This document shows positions 61,381-64,000 of a DNA stretch of 64,000 nt, in pieces. The notes below the pieces were generated by a model that worked only from the letters and a program-made list of their open reading frames with translations, ran no database searches and had not been told where the DNA came from. Source of the stretch: Feifania hominis. GTDB taxonomy: Bacteria > Bacillota > Clostridia > Oscillospirales > Feifaniaceae. Position 1 is the stretch's first letter. Every line of letters begins with the position of its first letter. The stretch is taken from the NCBI RefSeq assembly GCF_014384765.1, contig NZ_JACRSP010000002.1, positions 186,001-250,000 on the forward strand, written 5' to 3'. Both the position numbers and the translations under genes were made by a program.

Positions 61381-62895
61381 CTAGGAAACGGCCTCGCGGG
61401 CGGTCTGCCCAAAGGCCTCTTTCATGATGGTCTCCTGATCAAACTGGCCGCGTAGATGCTCGCCCACAATTTTTCCGCCGCGCACCACAAGAATGCGGTC
61501 GCTCATCCCCATGACCTCCGGCAGCTCCGACGAAATCATGATAATGGCCATTCCCTGCTGGGCCAAAAGACTGATCTGGCGGTGGATCTCCGACTTGGAG
61601 CCGACGTCGATTCCCCGCGTCGGCTCATCGAGAATGAGAACTTTCGGGTCGACCAGCAGCCAGCGGCCGATGATGGCCTTTTGTTGGTTGCCTCCCGAGA
61701 GACTCGTGATGATCTGTTTGAGACTCGCGAGCTTGATGTTGAGCCGTTGCACCATCTGTTCGCAGTCGCGCGCCTCGCGGCGGTGATTGACAAAACCAAC
61801 CGCATTGGTGAGTTTGTCAAGATATGCCATGGAGATGTTGGCGCGCACGGGAAGCGTGCGCAGAATCCCCATGCGCAGCCGGTCCTCGGTGAGCATGCCG
61901 ATTCCACTTTCAATGGCCTGTTTGGGAGAGCGGATTCGAAGCTCTTTCCCGTGCAGCAGCACCTCACCCGAGTCACAGCGGTCTATGCCGAACAGGGCGC
62001 GCATGATCTCCGTTCGCCCCGCGCCCATCAGCCCGCTGAAACCGAGAATCTCACCCTGATGTACTTCAAAGCTCACGTCGTCGAAGACGCCGCGGCGGCT
62101 CAGATGCCGAACTTCGAGAACCGTCGGTCCGATCTCGGCCTCCTCTTTCGGATAGAGGTCTTTGAGCTCACGTCCCGCAATCCAGCGGATGAGGTCATTT
62201 TCCGTTGTCGACGAGGCCTCAACGGTAGTAATGTACTGCCCGTCGCGCATGACGGTGATGCGGTCGGCCACGGCGAGCACCTCATCGAGCTTGTGGGAGA
62301 TGAAAATGATTGCCACTCCCTGCCCGGTGAGAGTTCTCATTATTTTAAAGAGAAGCTGAATCTCAGACTCCGTCAGAGCCGAGGTCGGCTCATCCATGAT
62401 GATGAGATCGGCCTCATAGGAGATCGCGCGCGCAATCTCCACAAGCTGCATATTGGCAACGCTTAGATTTTGTACTCTCATACGGGGGTCGATGTGTATT
62501 TCCAACCGGTCAAGGAGTTCCCTCGCCTTTTTGACCATGCGCCGGCGGTTGAGCACACCGAAGTCGGTGAAGTCCTTTTCCCGGCCGATCCAGATGTTTT
62601 CCGCCACGGTCGTCGACGGGACAAGGCTGATCTCCTGGTGGATCATACAGATGCCCCGCGACAGCGCCGCATGCGGGTTTTTAAAGGAGGTCCGCTCTCC
62701 CCGCCACCGGATCTCCCCCTCGTCGGGCTGATACATTCCCAGGATCACTTTCATCAAGGTGGATTTTCCCGCGCCGTTCTCGCCGAGAACGGCGTGAATT
62801 TCACCCTTTCTGATCTCGAGCCCTGCATGATTCAGAGCCTGAACGCCGGGAAACCGTTTGCTGATCTCCCGAAGTTCCAAAATGGTCTGCTGCAT
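61381..62895 (-). CDS. Sugar-type ABC transporter ATP-binding protein (RbsA/MglA-like)
   Basis: ATG 62895 behind CAGGAGGAAGAAAC gives 504 residues with two ABC modules. Module 1 has GENGAGKSTLMKVILG, LSVANMQLVEIARA and LIIMDEPTSAL; module 2 has GLMGAGRTEIMRALFG, LSGGNQQKAIIGRWL and VLILDEPTRGIDVG. The duplicated ATPase with degenerate second Walker A is typical of CUT2 importers. It energises uptake of a pentose or hexose through the RbsC-like permease. A GC-rich hairpin separates it from the binding-protein gene. Confidence 0.95.
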   Translation of the reverse strand: MQQTILELREISKRFPGVQALNHAGLEIRKGEIHAVLGENGAGKSTLMKVILGMYQPDEGEIRWRGERTSFKNPHAALSRGICMIHQEISLVPSTTVAENIWIGREKDFTDFGVLNRRRMVKKARELLDRLEIHIDPRMRVQNLSVANMQLVEIARAISYEADLIIMDEPTSALTESEIQLLFKIMRTLTGQGVAIIFISHKLDEVLAVADRITVMRDGQYITTVEASSTTENDLIRWIAGRELKDLYPKEEAEIGPTVLEVRHLSRRGVFDDVSFEVHQGEILGFSGLMGAGRTEIMRALFGIDRCDSGEVLLHGKELRIRSPKQAIESGIGMLTEDRLRMGILRTLPVRANISMAYLDKLTNAVGFVNHRREARDCEQMVQRLNIKLASLKQIITSLSGGNQQKAIIGRWLLVDPKVLILDEPTRGIDVGSKSEIHRQISLLAQQGMAIIMISSELPEVMGMSDRILVVRGGKIVGEHLRGQFDQETIMKEAFGQTAREAVS

Positions 62896-62918
62896 GTTTC
62901 TTCCTCCTGTGAGTGAAT

Positions 62919-62955
62919 GGGGAGGGGCGGTACGGGGCGAGACCTGCCCCTCCCC
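62919..62955 (-). terminator. Attenuating hairpin between binding-protein and ATPase genes
   Basis: GGGGAGGGGC pairs with GCCCCTCCCC around a 17-nt loop, without a long U-tract. Its position suggests mRNA stabilisation or partial termination that keeps binding-protein output higher. Confidence 0.6.
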
Positions 62956-62966
62956 GGGAAGCTGTC

Positions 62967-64000
62967 TCAATCGGCGATGCCGCTGTCGCGGATTTCCTGT
63001 ACGTTGGTGATGTCCATCGGGTACATGTAGGCCTCGATGGTGTCGATAAATTTGTCGCCGTCAAAGCGAATGCCCGAGGCGAGTTTCTGGCAGGTCTGCG
63101 CGCAGATGCGGCAGATGATGCGCTTGGAGTTGAACGCCGACATGGACATTTTTCCCTCCAGAATCAGCTCCTGCGCCTGCGGGTCGCCGTTCATACCGAG
63201 CGTGAGATATTTGGACGGGTCGAGTCCCGCCGAGCTGATGACATTGACGGCCGCCATCGCCATCTCGTCGTTTTCCGCCGCAATGACGTTGATCTCGGGG
63301 TGAGCCACCAGCCAGTCCTCCACGATGCTGACTGCCTCCTGCATGAGCCAGTTTGCATTTTTGTTGATGACCTCTTCCACGCGGTCCTTGTATTTCTCGT
63401 CCTCATACAGCTCCTGGGCAAATCCCTTGTAGCCGACGTTTCCGCCGTTGGGCGCGCCGAGCAGGTAGCCGATTTTGAGCGTCTCGCCCGGGTGCTCGTC
63501 AAGCCAGTTTTTGAGCCAGCGCGCCTGCATCTTTCCGCGGATGCCGGAATCCGACACATTGACCATCGCATCATACTGGTCTGGCTTGACATTCATTTGA
63601 AGCTGATAGACCACAACGGGGATTCCCGCCTGTTTGACCGACACCACCGCAGGCACAGAGCCGTCGGGGTCGACCGACTGTACCACGATGACGTCGGGCG
63701 CCAGCGTGATGAGCGACTCGACATCCGCCAGCTGCTTTTCCACGGAGCCGTCGGCGTTGAACATGGTGACCTTACCGCCCAGCGCCTCCACTTCCTCTAC
63801 CAGTGTCTCATACATCATCGTCTGATACTGGTCCAGATTGTTCAGAGAGATTCCGACGGTAAAGTCGGTCACAAGCTCGGGCTCGCCCGTCGTTCCGGGC
63901 TCATCGTCCGGGTTGGTTGTGCCCGGCTGGGTCTGATCGCCGTCGGGCGGGGTCGGTTCCTGCCCATTGCTGCAGGCCGCCAGAGAGAAGAGCATACACA
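62967..64000 (-). CDS. Sugar-type ABC transporter substrate-binding lipoprotein (5' end beyond the window)
   Basis: The frame runs to the window edge; the visible part begins inside a lipoprotein signal (FSLAACSNG, with lipobox LAAC), so the start is off-window. At least 344 residues are visible. After an acidic linker the mature protein is a type I periplasmic binding protein (Peripla_BP_4): FTVGISLNNLDQYQTMMYETLVEEVEAL, then VIVVQSVDPDGSVPAVVSVKQAGIPVVVY and VIAAENDEMAMAAVNVISSAG. It is the first gene seen of the importer. The sugar specificity cannot be told. Confidence 0.92.
   Translation of the reverse strand, partial: CMLFSLAACSNGQEPTPPDGDQTQPGTTNPDDEPGTTGEPELVTDFTVGISLNNLDQYQTMMYETLVEEVEALGGKVTMFNADGSVEKQLADVESLITLAPDVIVVQSVDPDGSVPAVVSVKQAGIPVVVYQLQMNVKPDQYDAMVNVSDSGIRGKMQARWLKNWLDEHPGETLKIGYLLGAPNGGNVGYKGFAQELYEDEKYKDRVEEVINKNANWLMQEAVSIVEDWLVAHPEINVIAAENDEMAMAAVNVISSAGLDPSKYLTLGMNGDPQAQELILEGKMSMSAFNSKRIICRICAQTCQKLASGIRFDGDKFIDTIEAYMYPMDITNVQEIRDSGIAD

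Overview
The window is a stretch of high-GC chromosome from an endospore-forming, probably anaerobic Firmicute of class Clostridia. The evidence is spoIVA plus a sipL-type DUF3794/LysM gene, an M50/M23 pair like SpoIVFB/SpoIVFA, a glutamate mutase/methylaspartate ammonia-lyase operon (clostridial glutamate fermentation), purine-rich ribosome binding sites, frequent TTG/GTG starts and many intrinsic terminators. No ribosomal marker allows a narrower placement. No CRISPR array, transposase, integrase, phage gene or replication origin was seen.

Layout. 0-7.1 kb: a large secreted FG-GAP/fibronectin-III protein running off the left edge, a DUF2442 protein, a MalT-like LuxR regulator and a small orphan protein, ending beside tRNA-Pro(GGG). 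7.7-16.9 kb: DNA alkyl-transferase, a C_GCAxxG_C_C protein, the TIGR03936/TIGR03960 radical-SAM pair, an apparently orphan cyclic-di-GMP-I riboswitch, the M50/M23 pair, a TetR regulator divergent from an NAD-dependent epimerase, and a secreted zincin-like SLH protein. 17-31 kb: an LtaS-type sulfatase with a very basic N-terminal extension, a ZIP transporter, MsrAB, a P2-type ATPase behind a yybP-ykoY (Mn2+) riboswitch, a TetR-like regulator, an orphan GHKL kinase, a CadC/HMA/CadA metal-resistance operon with a classical operator, and an SGNH hydrolase with a DUF4358 lipoprotein. 31-41 kb: the minus-strand methylaspartate operon (GntR regulator, glmS, glmL, glmE, mal, AtuA-family, DUF4387, P-loop protein, and a DUF3795-GNAT-XRE fusion), interrupted by a tandem 245-bp repeat. 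41-55 kb: a tiny ORF, a lipoprotein, TetR plus an LOR/SDH-domain enzyme, spoIVA, DUF2238, a pentapeptide protein, GDT1, sipL, diacylglycerol kinase, a split chromate transporter, a HAD phosphatase, a cytidylate-kinase-like protein and DUF1847. 55-64 kb: a membrane protein with an M20 amidohydrolase, an AlaX-type editing protein, tandem palindromic repeats, tcdA, and a sugar-type ABC importer whose binding protein runs off the right edge.

How the genes fit together. Glutamate is rearranged to 3-methylaspartate by GlmS/GlmE (GlmL reactivating) and deaminated to mesaconate by Mal. The next known enzymes, mesaconase and citramalate lyase, are not in the operon; AtuA-family, DUF4387 and P-loop genes occupy that place. 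SpoIVA and SipL would act together at the forespore surface. Metal handling recurs: ZIP, the Mn-riboswitch ATPase, CadA and GDT1. The most unusual items are the orphan c-di-GMP riboswitch transcript, the AtuA/DUF4387/P-loop set in the methylaspartate operon, the triple-domain regulator, and two unrelated tandem structured repeats. All family calls come from reading motifs by eye; no database search was run.
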